This document shows positions 52,808 to 61,946 of a stretch of DNA of 64,000 nucleotides, in pieces. The stretch covers positions 62,001 through 126,000 of the forward strand of contig LARD01000004.1 of the NCBI GenBank assembly GCA_000980375.1, given 5' to 3'. Positions within the stretch are counted from its first letter, which is position 1; each line of letters opens with the position of its first letter. The notes beneath the pieces are model-generated. The model was not told the DNA's origin, did not search any database, and saw nothing but the letters and a program-made list of their open reading frames with translations. The DNA is from Clostridium sp. K4410.MGS-306. GTDB taxonomy: Bacteria > Cyanobacteriota > Vampirovibrionia > Gastranaerophilales > Gastranaerophilaceae. The position numbers were made by a program, and so were the translations under genes.

Positions 52808-52843
52808 AAAGAGACAAATCCAAAAGGGTTTGTCTCTTTTTTT
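52808..52843 (+). terminator. Intrinsic terminator of gap, probably bidirectional
   Basis: Fourteen-position stem (52808-52821 with 52826-52839, one G-T pair) around an AAAA loop, followed by T-run to 52843. It also lies at the 3' end of the convergent gene. Confidence 0.92.
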
Positions 52844-53405
52844 AGCTATAAATATACTCTGTAAGTGTTTCTTCAAATTTGTTGCCGAGTGTCACTGCGC
52901 CTTTGCGAGCGTAATCTCTTGTGTGGGCCAGGTCTATGACCTGGTCAAGGTTGTATTTGGCATGGTTCATATAACTTTTAAAAGCATCAACTGCCTCAGG
53001 CGAGTGTAAGTATGCATTTTCTGTTTTTAACTCTTCATCCGGCATCTTTTGAATTTTTTGCATAAGTTTAAAAATTTTGTTAAACACACTAAATGTTATT
53101 TTGTTTATGTCAATTATGTTGTCGTTGACTGCATAAATCTTCATTTTTTCTCCGTTATTCGGATTTACGAATTCCTCGTAGGATATATTTAAAGTGTTAG
53201 GGTTATATTGGTTTGGAAAAGCTTTTAATACCTCATTGAATTCGTCACGGTCTTTTCCGTTAATATTGGTAAGCTCTGTATGCATGTTAAAATATTTTCC
53301 TTTTGGAAGAATATATTTGTTGTTATTTCGCTCCACTGCAACGGCTTCTTTTTGTATGTGATAGTAGGCTCCTGTATTTTTCACGCCTTTAAAACTTACG
53401 TTCAT
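52842..53405 (-). CDS. Hypothetical protein with N-terminal SFKG motif
   Basis: Not recognised. A 187-residue soluble protein beginning MNVSFKGVKNTG, with a beta-rich first half (YILPKGKYFNMHTEL, MKIYAVNDNIIDIN) and a helical second half (FNKIFKLMQKIQKMP). AAGGAG precedes the ATG. The SFK motif at residues 4-6 is shared with the kinase-like protein at 6.3 kb and with Pgi. No signal peptide or membrane span. It is a single-gene unit between gap and the acyl-CoA synthetase gene. Confidence 0.75.
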   Translation of the reverse strand: MNVSFKGVKNTGAYYHIQKEAVAVERNNNKYILPKGKYFNMHTELTNINGKDRDEFNEVLKAFPNQYNPNTLNISYEEFVNPNNGEKMKIYAVNDNIIDINKITFSVFNKIFKLMQKIQKMPDEELKTENAYLHSPEAVDAFKSYMNHAKYNLDQVIDLAHTRDYARKGAVTLGNKFEETLTEYIYS

Positions 53406-53500
53406 TAGTGCTCCTTTTATACTTAGTTACGCTAAAAATTGTAATCAAAATTTTTTGCTAATTTATAAACTTTTGTAAAACAGTGAAAAAATTTAATTAT

Positions 53501-53529
53501 TTGATGGTACCCTGATAATGAATTATAAT
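53501..53529 (+). promoter_or_regulatory. Promoter of the acyl-CoA synthetase gene
   Basis: TTGATG (53501-53506), 17-base spacer, perfect TATAAT (53524-53529), 40 bases before the ATG. Confidence 0.65.
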
Positions 53530-53568
53530 ATTTCTAACTGCATCGTATTATTATTCAGGGGTGATTAA

Positions 53569-55290
53569 ATGGCTTTTAATGCAAAACAAACTGCAATAGA
53601 CAAAAGGATGGAAAAAACTGCAAAAAACATACTTCTGTTTCTTGAGAACAAAACAGAAGACTATGAAAACCGTGTGGCACTGGGGATTCGTACAACTCAT
53701 GGCTGGAATGAGTTCACATACAAAGGCATAGGGCGATTGTCGCGAAAACTTGCCTGTTATCTCATCAACAACCTGGAAGTGCGAAAAGGCGACAGGCTTG
53801 CTATTTTGTCAGAATCCCGTCCGGAATTCGGTGCAGGGGTGTTTGCATCTGTTATGTCAGGAATGACTACCGTGCCTCTTGATATAAAACTTACAAAGTA
53901 CGAGCTAAAATCAATTCTATCTGATTGCCTGCCTACTGTTATGATTGTTTCAAACAGTTTTATCCAGCTTGCAAAAGAATTGCAAAAAGAAGTGGATTCC
54001 ATAAAATTTATCATCTCTTTTGACGAAACAGGCGAAAAAGAAGCGGAAATTCCATCTATCCACAAACTCCCCAATAACTATGAAGCAAAATGGAAACACA
54101 GAAGCTCAAAATCTACAGCTTTGATAATCTACACATCGGGCACAACAGGCGCACCCAAAGGGGTGGAAATATCTTTTAATAATATGCTTACACAGCTCAA
54201 TGACATGTCTGACCTGTATAAAAAATTCTTTGGCAAGAAAAAAATTTCCTCCATCCTTTCAATTTTGCCAATGAACCACCTTTTTGAGCTTACTGTGGGG
54301 TTCTCGATGATTTTGAGCTGGGGACTTTCCGTATATTATACAAAAAGCCTCAAACCCAAAGATATTTTGAGCATTATGCAAGAAAAAAATATTAATTTTA
54401 TGATTGTAGTGCCTGCTTTTTTAAAACTTTTAAAAGCGGGTATAGAGTCAGAAGTTAAAAATTCTCACCCGTTTGTGCGCACAATGTTTTATGCAATGCT
54501 TGCTGTGTCAAAATATGTGCCGTCTTATCGGCTTAGAAAACTGATGTTTAATAAAATTCACAAAAAATTTGGCGGCAATTTCTTTGGCTGTATATCAGGC
54601 GGGGCACCTCTTGATGTATCTGTGGGCGAGTTTTTTGAAAGAATCGGCATCAGGGTTTTTCAAGGCTACGGACTCACCGAAACAAGCCCTGTTGTCAGTG
54701 TAAATTATGATAAAAGAAATGATATAGCCTCTGTTGGCAGACCATTAAAAAGTGTTGAAGCAAAAATCGACCCTGAAACAGGCGAGTTGTTATTGAAAGG
54801 ACCGTCTGTGATGAAAGGATATTATAACCGTCCAACACTGACATCAGAGGTGATTACGCCTGACGGATGGCTGCATACAGGTGATATTGCCAGCATTGAT
54901 AAAGACGGCCATATACATATTACAGGGCGTATAAAAAATATGATTGTACTTTCAGGTGGCAAAAAAGTTTTTCCTGAAGAGGTCGAATCAGTACTGTGCG
55001 AAAGCGAAAATTTTTCAGAGGTGTGCGTGTTTGGCTCATCTCGAACAAGCGGGTCTAAAGAAGGCACGGAAGATATTGTTGCTGTCATTGTACCAACCGA
55101 GCATTTTATCTCTCTTGCCAAAGATGAAGAAGAACTTAACCGTATGGTGAGAGAAGAGGCAAAACATTACTCCTCTCGTCTTGCTTCTTATAAAAGACCT
55201 GTCAATATTGTTGTTGTTAAAGACCCTTTGCCTAAAACCACAACGAGAAAAATAAAACGCAATGAAGTAAAAGAGCTTGTTAACGTATAG
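53569..55290 (+). CDS. Long-chain acyl-CoA synthetase (AMP-forming)
   Basis: Activates fatty acids through acyl-adenylate. The 573 residues contain the adenylate-forming P-loop LIIYTSGTTGAPKGVE, the second motif GYGLTETSPVVS, the WLHTGDIASIDKDGHIHITGR segment and the C-terminal lysine KTTTRKIKR. Whether the acceptor is CoA or acyl-carrier protein cannot be read. It may feed exogenous fatty acids to phospholipid synthesis, for example via PlsY. AGGGGTG precedes the ATG. Monocistronic by layout and convergent with leuC (five bases between stops). Confidence 0.9.
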   Translation: MAFNAKQTAIDKRMEKTAKNILLFLENKTEDYENRVALGIRTTHGWNEFTYKGIGRLSRKLACYLINNLEVRKGDRLAILSESRPEFGAGVFASVMSGMTTVPLDIKLTKYELKSILSDCLPTVMIVSNSFIQLAKELQKEVDSIKFIISFDETGEKEAEIPSIHKLPNNYEAKWKHRSSKSTALIIYTSGTTGAPKGVEISFNNMLTQLNDMSDLYKKFFGKKKISSILSILPMNHLFELTVGFSMILSWGLSVYYTKSLKPKDILSIMQEKNINFMIVVPAFLKLLKAGIESEVKNSHPFVRTMFYAMLAVSKYVPSYRLRKLMFNKIHKKFGGNFFGCISGGAPLDVSVGEFFERIGIRVFQGYGLTETSPVVSVNYDKRNDIASVGRPLKSVEAKIDPETGELLLKGPSVMKGYYNRPTLTSEVITPDGWLHTGDIASIDKDGHIHITGRIKNMIVLSGGKKVFPEEVESVLCESENFSEVCVFGSSRTSGSKEGTEDIVAVIVPTEHFISLAKDEEELNRMVREEAKHYSSRLASYKRPVNIVVVKDPLPKTTTRKIKRNEVKELVNV

Positions 55291-55295
55291 TTATG

Positions 55296-56564
55296 CTAAT
55301 CAAGTTCATCAGGCGAAGCGATTCTGCCAAGCACTGCACTCGCTGCTGCAACAGCCGGTGAGGAAAGATATACCTCGCTGTCTGTGTGGCCCATTCTGCC
55401 GACAAAGTTTCTGTTGGTTGTTGATATGCATCTCTCACCTTCTGCCAGAATACCAGCCCATCCGCCAAGACAAGGCCCGCATGTGGGTGTGGAAACAGCG
55501 CCTTGAGCTTCAATAATTGTTTGTAAATAGCCGAGTTTCATTGCCTCTAGATAGATATCCTGAGTGCCTGGAAAAACGATTAAACGCACATCAGGGTGAA
55601 CTTTTCTGCCTTTCAGGATTTGTGCAGTTACTTGCAAATCTGATAATCTGCCGTTTGTACAGCTGCCTATTACTGCCTGATGGATTTTTATATCTCCCAC
55701 TTTTGAAATTGGCTTGGTGTTTTCAGGCAAATGAGGGAATGCAACTGTCGGCTCAATTTTGGAAACATCATATACAAGCACTTTTTCATATTCTGCGTCA
55801 CTGTCGCTTGTGTAATATACGGGCTCTCTCAGGCTTCTGTTTTTTAGATACTCTTTTGTTATTGCATCAGGGACGATGATACCAGCTTTGGCTCCTGCTT
55901 CAATTGCCATGTTGCAGATAGTGAGGCGTCCGTCCATTTCCATTTCTTGTATTGCGCTTCCGCCTATTTCAAGCACCTTGTATAATGCACCGTCTACCCC
56001 TATGTCACCGATAAGATGAAGAATAAGGTCTTTTGCACTCACCCATTTGTTTAGCTTTCCGTTAAACTCGACTTTTATGGTTGATGGAACCTTAAACCAG
56101 GTTTCGCCAGAAGCCATTGCACAGGCCAAATCTGTGGAGCCGACACCTGTTGAAAAAGCGCCCAGAGCTCCATATGTACAGGTGTGAGAATCAGCACCTA
56201 TGATTAAATCACCTGCTGTTACTATACCTTTTTCCGGCAGCAAGGCGTGTTCTATCCCCATGCGGCCTACTTCAAAATAGTTTTTGAGGTTTTGTTCTTT
56301 GGAAAACTCCCTTACCATTTTTGCCTGCTGGGCGGATTTGATGTCTTTGTTGGGCACAAAGTGGTCGGGCACAAATACAACCCTTTCTTTATTAAAAACT
56401 TTTTCTACACCTATTTTTTTGAATTCTTTTATTGCAACAGGGCCTGTGATATCGTTTGCCAGAGTAATATCAAGTTTTGCACTGATAAGCTGTCCGGGTT
56501 TTACTTCGTTTAGCCCGGCATGTGCTGCAAGTATTTTTTCCGCAATGGTCATAGGTCTTGTCAT
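55296..56564 (-). CDS. leuC: 3-isopropylmalate dehydratase large subunit (LeuC/HacA family)
   Basis: Iron-sulfur isomerase of leucine (or related 2-oxoacid chain extension) synthesis. The 422 residues from ATG 56564 (AGGAG six bases upstream; an ATG at 56609 is rejected) show [17 protein letters not shown] and the cluster cysteines in GSCTNGR and TCGPCLGG. The small subunit leuD and the partners leuA and leuB are not adjacent; downstream lies a convergent gene. Homoaconitase-type proteins are close relatives, so the substrate is inferred. Confidence 0.9.
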   Translation of the reverse strand: MTRPMTIAEKILAAHAGLNEVKPGQLISAKLDITLANDITGPVAIKEFKKIGVEKVFNKERVVFVPDHFVPNKDIKSAQQAKMVREFSKEQNLKNYFEVGRMGIEHALLPEKGIVTAGDLIIGADSHTCTYGALGAFSTGVGSTDLACAMASGETWFKVPSTIKVEFNGKLNKWVSAKDLILHLIGDIGVDGALYKVLEIGGSAIQEMEMDGRLTICNMAIEAGAKAGIIVPDAITKEYLKNRSLREPVYYTSDSDAEYEKVLVYDVSKIEPTVAFPHLPENTKPISKVGDIKIHQAVIGSCTNGRLSDLQVTAQILKGRKVHPDVRLIVFPGTQDIYLEAMKLGYLQTIIEAQGAVSTPTCGPCLGGWAGILAEGERCISTTNRNFVGRMGHTDSEVYLSSPAVAAASAVLGRIASPDELD

Positions 56565-56757
56565 AGGGTGCTCCTTATATTTTTTCTTTATTTTATTACA
56601 AATATACAAATGTTAAAAAACTTTTACAATTCCAAAAAACCGTATGTGATACCCTTTCTGACAGTACAGTACAGGAGGCGAAATAGTCTCTGCCTAAAGC
56701 TCTTACTAAAACCAACCGATAACAAAAACATAAAAGTAAATGAAAGGATGTGCGAAA

Positions 56758-58251
56758 ATGGGTTGGTTCTCAAAAAAGTTAAATATAAACGAAGGCAAAA
56801 AATATGATGTGTCAAAAATTTCTACAGACGGAGTAACACAAGAAGAAGCCGTGGAGAAAAATAAAAAACTGATAAATGTCTTCAAAGCCTTTAACTTCAA
56901 CGGAGGAGAAAAACTTGAAGACATAGAACTAGCCAGTGCCATGGATGCTTTTGAAAAAATAGATTCCCAATTTGGAAATAAAGACGGAAAACTCTCCAAA
57001 GCTGAACTGGAAAAAGGTGCTGCCTGGCTCAATAAAGAACTCGGCCTCACAGGCGACGATGCTATTGATAGAAAAGATCTAAAAGAATTTATTAAAAATA
57101 TAAGACAAGCAACAAAAAATGACACAAAAGTCTCTACAGATAAGGTGATATCAGACTGGCAAAGAGAACAAACAGAAGCCGCAATGAAAAAAGAACAACC
57201 TGCTGCTCCAGAGCCGGAAACACCTGCACCTGAACAAAAAGAAGTCGAAAAACCTAAAGAAAAACCGGCAGAGCTTTATAACTACGTTGTCCAAGCAGAC
57301 GAAAGCTTTACGGATGTGATTAAAAAATCCCTGCAGGCACAGGGTAAAGAATTAACACCCGAAAATATACAAGCAGCAAAAGAACAGTTTAAAAAAGATA
57401 ACGAAGGCGCTGTAAAAACCGCTAAAAACGGCATAGAATACCTGCTTGTCGGCGCAAAAGTAAAACTGCCCGGCAATGTCGAAAGCCCAAAAGACTCTGC
57501 TGCAGCCATAACAGAATGGTCAGAAAAACATGCTGCCCCTGTGCAAGATCCCCCTGCAAAAGAAAAAGCTCCGGCAAAAGAATCACCTGAAGAGAAAAAA
57601 GATGTGCCCAAAGATAAAGAAGGCGCAATAAAAGCTATGGGCTTAAAAGAAACTTTTGCGTCAAAATCAATGAACTATTATGTTGATCCAAAAACCAATC
57701 AGCATTATAAATGGAACCCTGAAACAAATGAATTTAAAGCTCTTGATAAAAATGTTGCAATGGTTGGCAAAGATGGAACACTATATGATAAAGACGGAAA
57801 ATCAGGAGCTTGCAGACTGCTTGTAGACGGCAGAGAGGTATATACAGATGATGATGGTTCAACTGAGACATATACATCTAATGATAAAGGTGATGTCATA
57901 AAGAGTGTTAATAAAGACAAAGATGGTAATCTGACTGCTATATTAACTTACTCATATTCTGCGGATGGTAAGACAAATGGTTGTAAAAGAATAAGTTACT
58001 ACCCTGACAAAAAAATGAAACAGGTAACGGACTTTTCATATGATACCAGTGGTAAAGAAACAGGTCAATTAGCAAGATTCTATTCTCCTGACGGAAAGTT
58101 AGAAAACATAAATCAATTTACTAACGGTAAAAACGGCTCTTATATAGGCCAAGAGGTTGATGCTTCAGGAAATCCTATCGGTGAGCCGTGGTATATGAAT
58201 TCAAAAAATGAATTGATTACCAAAGAAGAATACGACAAATTGCAAGAATAG
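56758..58251 (+). CDS. Modular hypothetical protein: EF-hand-like, LysM-like and YD/MORN-like repeats
   Basis: A 497-residue protein starting at ATG 56758, which has AAGGA seven bases upstream; ATG 56740 overlaps that site. Residues 40-115 form an EF-hand-like pair (FNFNGGEKLEDIEL and DSQFGNKDGKLSKAELEKG). A proline/glutamate-rich linker (145-172) leads to a LysM-like domain (174-240, YNYVVQADESFTDVIKKSL to VGAKVKLPGNV). The C-terminal third holds short repeated strands of the pattern YS-ADGKTNG-x-RISYY. No signal peptide is seen, despite domains usually outside the cell. Function unknown; cell-wall or surface binding with calcium is possible. Confidence 0.75.
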   Translation: MGWFSKKLNINEGKKYDVSKISTDGVTQEEAVEKNKKLINVFKAFNFNGGEKLEDIELASAMDAFEKIDSQFGNKDGKLSKAELEKGAAWLNKELGLTGDDAIDRKDLKEFIKNIRQATKNDTKVSTDKVISDWQREQTEAAMKKEQPAAPEPETPAPEQKEVEKPKEKPAELYNYVVQADESFTDVIKKSLQAQGKELTPENIQAAKEQFKKDNEGAVKTAKNGIEYLLVGAKVKLPGNVESPKDSAAAITEWSEKHAAPVQDPPAKEKAPAKESPEEKKDVPKDKEGAIKAMGLKETFASKSMNYYVDPKTNQHYKWNPETNEFKALDKNVAMVGKDGTLYDKDGKSGACRLLVDGREVYTDDDGSTETYTSNDKGDVIKSVNKDKDGNLTAILTYSYSADGKTNGCKRISYYPDKKMKQVTDFSYDTSGKETGQLARFYSPDGKLENINQFTNGKNGSYIGQEVDASGNPIGEPWYMNSKNELITKEEYDKLQE

Positions 58252-58313
58252 ATAGTTGTATGATATGATTAGTGTATCGGTTAATTAAAAAATAAGAATT
58301 CGGGAGTTGGGAC

Positions 58314-59552
58314 ATGGTAGCTGATGACACTTTGGTAATGATTCTGGCAGGCGGTGAGGGAAAAAGACTGTATCCTCTTACAAGAGACAGAGCAAAACCG
58401 GCTGTTCCTTTTGGCGGGCGCTATCGTATTATTGATTTTGTTATCAACAACTTTATCAATTCCGGATTTTATAAACTAAAGATTCTTACACAATACAAAT
58501 CCGATTCATTGAACAAACATATTGTGCGCACCTGGCCGTTGTCACCGATTATCAACCAGTATGTTGATTTGATTCCGGCCCAGATGAGAATCGATGGCCA
58601 CTGGTACAAAGGTACTGCTGATGCTGTTTTTCAAAACATTCACCATATCCTGGCTGAAGAAGAAGCAAAATATATTGCAGTATTTGGCGGAGACCACATT
58701 TATAAAATGAACGTGGAACAAATGCTGGATTTTCATAAACAAAATAATGCGGATTTGACTATCTCTGCTATACCTATTCCCATAGAAGAAGCCGGTGAAT
58801 ACGGGATTATGGAAGTAGATGACAATTGGCATTTAACAAACTTTATTGAAAAACCAAAAACAACACCAAAACATCTCCCCGGTGACCCGACAAAATGTCT
58901 GGCATCTATGGGCAATTATTTCTTTAACAGAAATAAACTTATTAAAGAATTACGAATCGATGCTGATATTCAGGTATCAAATCACGATTTTGGCAAAAAT
59001 GTTATACCCAAAATGCTTGAGCAGGGTGACAGGATTTTTGTGTACGATTTTGCACAAAATACCTTCCCCGGAATGGAAGAATCTGAAAGAGGCTACTGGC
59101 GTGATGTGGGAACAATGGATGCATACTGGCAGGCCAACATGGACTTGCTTGCATATGATCCGGAATTTAATCTTTATACAAAAGAGTGGCCTCTGAGAAC
59201 TTTTAACTACAACTATCCCCCTGCAAAATTTATCTGGGAAGAGTTGGAAAGACGCGGCCTTGCGACAAACTCTCTTGTTTCAGAGGGTTGTGTCATTTCA
59301 GGCGGTACGCTTTCAAGATGCATACTTTCGCCAAAGGTTAGAATCAACAGTTTCTCAAGCGTTGTGGATTCTATTATTATGGAAAATGTAAATGTCGGCA
59401 GACACTCGCATATCAAAAAAGCTATCATAGACAAAAACGTTGATATTCCGCCTTACACAAAAATCGGCTTTGACAGAAAAGAAGACGAAGAAAGAGGCTT
59501 TTATGTTTCAGAAGGAGGAGTAACAGTTGTACCAAAAGGAGCAAAATTATAA
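58314..59552 (+). CDS. glgC: Glucose-1-phosphate adenylyltransferase
   Basis: Makes ADP-glucose, the committed step of bacterial glycogen synthesis. The 412 residues have the N-terminal nucleotidyltransferase signature ILAGGEGKRLYPLTRDRAKP, PFGGRYRIIDFVINN, FGGDHIYKM, the glucose-1-phosphate site FIEKPK, and a C-terminal left-handed beta-helix (VSEGCVISGGTL onward). GGGAG precedes the ATG. It starts a compact run with a thioredoxin-like gene two bases downstream. With the GH57 enzyme it suggests a polyglucan store. Confidence 0.96.
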   Translation: MVADDTLVMILAGGEGKRLYPLTRDRAKPAVPFGGRYRIIDFVINNFINSGFYKLKILTQYKSDSLNKHIVRTWPLSPIINQYVDLIPAQMRIDGHWYKGTADAVFQNIHHILAEEEAKYIAVFGGDHIYKMNVEQMLDFHKQNNADLTISAIPIPIEEAGEYGIMEVDDNWHLTNFIEKPKTTPKHLPGDPTKCLASMGNYFFNRNKLIKELRIDADIQVSNHDFGKNVIPKMLEQGDRIFVYDFAQNTFPGMEESERGYWRDVGTMDAYWQANMDLLAYDPEFNLYTKEWPLRTFNYNYPPAKFIWEELERRGLATNSLVSEGCVISGGTLSRCILSPKVRINSFSSVVDSIIMENVNVGRHSHIKKAIIDKNVDIPPYTKIGFDRKEDEERGFYVSEGGVTVVPKGAKL

Positions 59553-59554
59553 CA

Positions 59555-60025
59555 ATGAATAAAAAATTAAAAACCTTACTCGTATCCCTTGCAGTGTTGG
59601 CACTGGTTGGTGTATCGGCTGCCTGTTTTGCTATTTTGCCAAAAGCAAATATGAAACCATCTGACTACGATCTTGGCGTTACTTATGCCCAGGCATCACA
59701 GGAAGATAAGCCTATGATTGCAGTATTTTACGTTGACTGGTGTACTTATTGCAAAAAATTTATGCCAAGACTGGATAAAGTAAGAAACATAACAAAAGAT
59801 GAGTTTAATGTTGTGCTTATTAATGTTGAAAATCCCGAAAATGAAAAGCTGGTGAGAGAGTATCAAATCAGCGGTTATCCTACCGTTTATATTATTGATT
59901 CCAAATTTGATTACAGATCGCATATTGACAACCCTGCTTTGGAGTCTGTGGATTCTTTCAACAAAGAAGTTCAAAGATATGCCAATTTGAGAAAGCTGAT
60001 TAAAAAAAGTGAGCTTTGTAAATAA
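59555..60025 (+). CDS. Membrane-anchored thioredoxin-like protein
   Basis: A 156-residue protein with a signal anchor or cleavable signal (about 6-28) and a thioredoxin fold outside the cytoplasm. The active site is W-C63-T-Y-C66-K, and the cis-proline lies in SGYPTVYII. It resembles DsbD-gamma/TlpA-type reductases. It follows glgC with almost no gap and precedes a pilin gene. It could maintain disulfides in secreted proteins; the downstream pilin has two cysteines, but a specific link is not shown. Confidence 0.87.
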   Translation: MNKKLKTLLVSLAVLALVGVSAACFAILPKANMKPSDYDLGVTYAQASQEDKPMIAVFYVDWCTYCKKFMPRLDKVRNITKDEFNVVLINVENPENEKLVREYQISGYPTVYIIDSKFDYRSHIDNPALESVDSFNKEVQRYANLRKLIKKSELCK

Positions 60026-60045
60026 CTGTTATGAAAGGTTTTGAA

Positions 60046-60663
60046 ATGTTGTTTAATAAAAAATTAAAAGCAATGACTTATGTTGAGCTTGCACTTGTAC
60101 TTACTATTATCGGTGTAATTGCCGCAATGACAATACCACAGCTCAAAAAATACTCTCAACGTACCGACTACGAAAAGAGAGTACAAAAAGCATATGTAAC
60201 TCTTGAGGAAGTTATTGATAATGCTGTGATGGAGCATGGTATTATAAAACACTGGGCAAAGAAAACAAGTGAAGACAAGCTTTTTTCAACTTATTTTATC
60301 CCATATTTTTCAGTGTTGGAAAAACAAAGCGAAAAAAGCGTTACAACAAAAGACGGTATCTCTTACAGCTTGGATTCCTGTGAGAAAAAGTCATCCTCTT
60401 CAACCGATCTCGGGTCTTGTATTATCAAGGCCGATATCAATGGTTTAGATAAGGAACCAAACTTAAAAGGTAAAGACAAATTTAATTTTAAGCTTGATTT
60501 TGTTGAAGAAAAACTTATCCCTGTAGACGAAACAAAAGAGCTCTACAATAACGGATGGAAATTTACAGACGAATTGTGGAGCAGAGAAGTCTCTGCGGAT
60601 GACGATTCATCTACTGATGCTGATTCGGATACTGGCTCAAAAGATAGCGGCCAAGACGATTAA
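60046..60663 (+). CDS. Type IV pilin-like protein (prepilin)
   Basis: A 205-residue prepilin starting at ATG 60046 (AAAGG seven bases upstream; ATG 60031 is an alternative). The leader MLFNKKLKA is cut before methionine, giving M-T-Y-V-E with the glutamate at +5, followed by LALVLTIIGVIAAMTIPQL, the class III hydrophobic helix. The -1 residue is alanine instead of the more usual glycine. The globular part has a cysteine pair and ends in an acidic aspartate/serine-rich tail. It could be a major or minor pilin of the machinery encoded at 20-27 kb. Confidence 0.88.
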   Translation: MLFNKKLKAMTYVELALVLTIIGVIAAMTIPQLKKYSQRTDYEKRVQKAYVTLEEVIDNAVMEHGIIKHWAKKTSEDKLFSTYFIPYFSVLEKQSEKSVTTKDGISYSLDSCEKKSSSSTDLGSCIIKADINGLDKEPNLKGKDKFNFKLDFVEEKLIPVDETKELYNNGWKFTDELWSREVSADDDSSTDADSDTGSKDSGQDD

Positions 60664-60683
60664 AGTATCCTCCGCTTGTACTA

Positions 60684-60740
60684 TTGCAAAATTGTTGCGT
60701 TAATATAAAATTGTTGTTATGATAACAATTAGCAAATTGT
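60684..60740. promoter_or_regulatory. Cluster of overlapping palindromes before the efflux genes
   Basis: GCAA-n5-TTGC near 60686-60698, TTGTTATGATAACAA (60714-60728, perfect around a central G) and ACAATTAGCAAATTGT (60725-60740) overlap just before the adaptor gene. This looks like operator DNA for a dimeric repressor such as MarR or TetR type. No such regulator gene is in the window. Confidence 0.45.
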
Positions 60741-60761
60741 ACGGGAAGAGGATTAATTATA

Positions 60762-61946
60762 ATGAATAAGAAAACATTAATTTGGATAATAATCGCTGCT
60801 ATAATTATTGTCCCTATTGCGGTCAATAAAATTGCAAGTTTTATAAGTGCCAAGATCGCAGCAGAAATGGCTAAAAAGCCAACACCTGTTGAAATAGCTT
60901 ATTCTACAGAAGACACAGTGCTCCCTAAGACAGAATCTGTAGGGCGTATTGAGGCAAAATACTCTGTAGATGTTGTTGCAAGAATAAATGGCTGGCTTCA
61001 AAAAAGATATTTTCAAGAAGGTGCTTTTGTTAAAAAGGGTCAAACTCTCTTTTTGATACAGCCAAACGAGTATGCTATAGCCGTTCAACAGGCCGAAGCT
61101 GCCGTAAAACAATCACAGGCTGCTTTGATTAATTCTCAAAAAGAACTGGTCAGAGCTAAAGAGCTTGTTAAAAATGATTTTGTTAGTAAGTCATACTACG
61201 ATAACGCTCTTGCTACAAGAGACCAGAACAAAGCTGCGCTTGATGTAAATAAAGCAAACCTTGCAGCTGCACGTCTTAATTTGAGTTATACAAAAATCAC
61301 TTCTCCTGTTGATGGAAAAGTCGGTAAAATCCTTATCACAGAAGGAAACCTCGTTAATGCTCAATCCGGCCCGCTTACAAGAATTGTAAGCACAAGCCCT
61401 ATCTATGCCTATTTTACAATCAAAAGCGAAGACTACTTAAAGTATATGAAAAATGCTATTGACCCAAAATGTTGTGAACTGTCAGGCATGGATGTAAAAA
61501 TCAGGCTGTCTGACGGAACAGAATATACGGAAAAAGGTGTTTTAGAGTTTGTAAACAACGAAGTAGACCAAACAGCAGGCACAATTTCTTTGCGTGCAAC
61601 TTTCCAAAACAAAGACAACCTGCTTGTTCCCGGAGACTTTGTCAACGTTACTGCTATTGCCAAAAAACCTGTTAAGGTGACACTTGTGCCTCAAATAGCT
61701 GTATCAGACAGCTCAAACGGCACATATGTATGGGTTGTAGATGACAAAAATATTGCACAGCAAAAATATATAACAATCGATAAGCAAGAAGGCGAAAACT
61801 GGATAGTTTTAGAGGGGCTTGAACCGGGTGAAAAAGTTATCAAAGCCGGATTCCAAAGACTCAGACCTGGTTCGCTTGTATCTTATGATGAAACAAAACA
61901 AATTGCAAATACTGAAGAGAAAGAAATAGATGGACAAAAACAATAA
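60762..61946 (+). CDS. RND efflux periplasmic adaptor (membrane fusion protein)
   Basis: Links an inner-membrane RND pump to a TolC channel. The 394 residues have one N-terminal membrane span (about 6-28), the split lipoyl/beta-barrel pattern VVARINGWLQKRYFQEGAFVKKGQTLFLI, a long helical hairpin (about 105-175), and TKITSPVDGKVGKILITEGNLV. The last residues overlap the pump gene by 17 bases, so translation is coupled. Substrate unknown. Confidence 0.93.
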   Translation: MNKKTLIWIIIAAIIIVPIAVNKIASFISAKIAAEMAKKPTPVEIAYSTEDTVLPKTESVGRIEAKYSVDVVARINGWLQKRYFQEGAFVKKGQTLFLIQPNEYAIAVQQAEAAVKQSQAALINSQKELVRAKELVKNDFVSKSYYDNALATRDQNKAALDVNKANLAAARLNLSYTKITSPVDGKVGKILITEGNLVNAQSGPLTRIVSTSPIYAYFTIKSEDYLKYMKNAIDPKCCELSGMDVKIRLSDGTEYTEKGVLEFVNNEVDQTAGTISLRATFQNKDNLLVPGDFVNVTAIAKKPVKVTLVPQIAVSDSSNGTYVWVVDDKNIAQQKYITIDKQEGENWIVLEGLEPGEKVIKAGFQRLRPGSLVSYDETKQIANTEEKEIDGQKQ

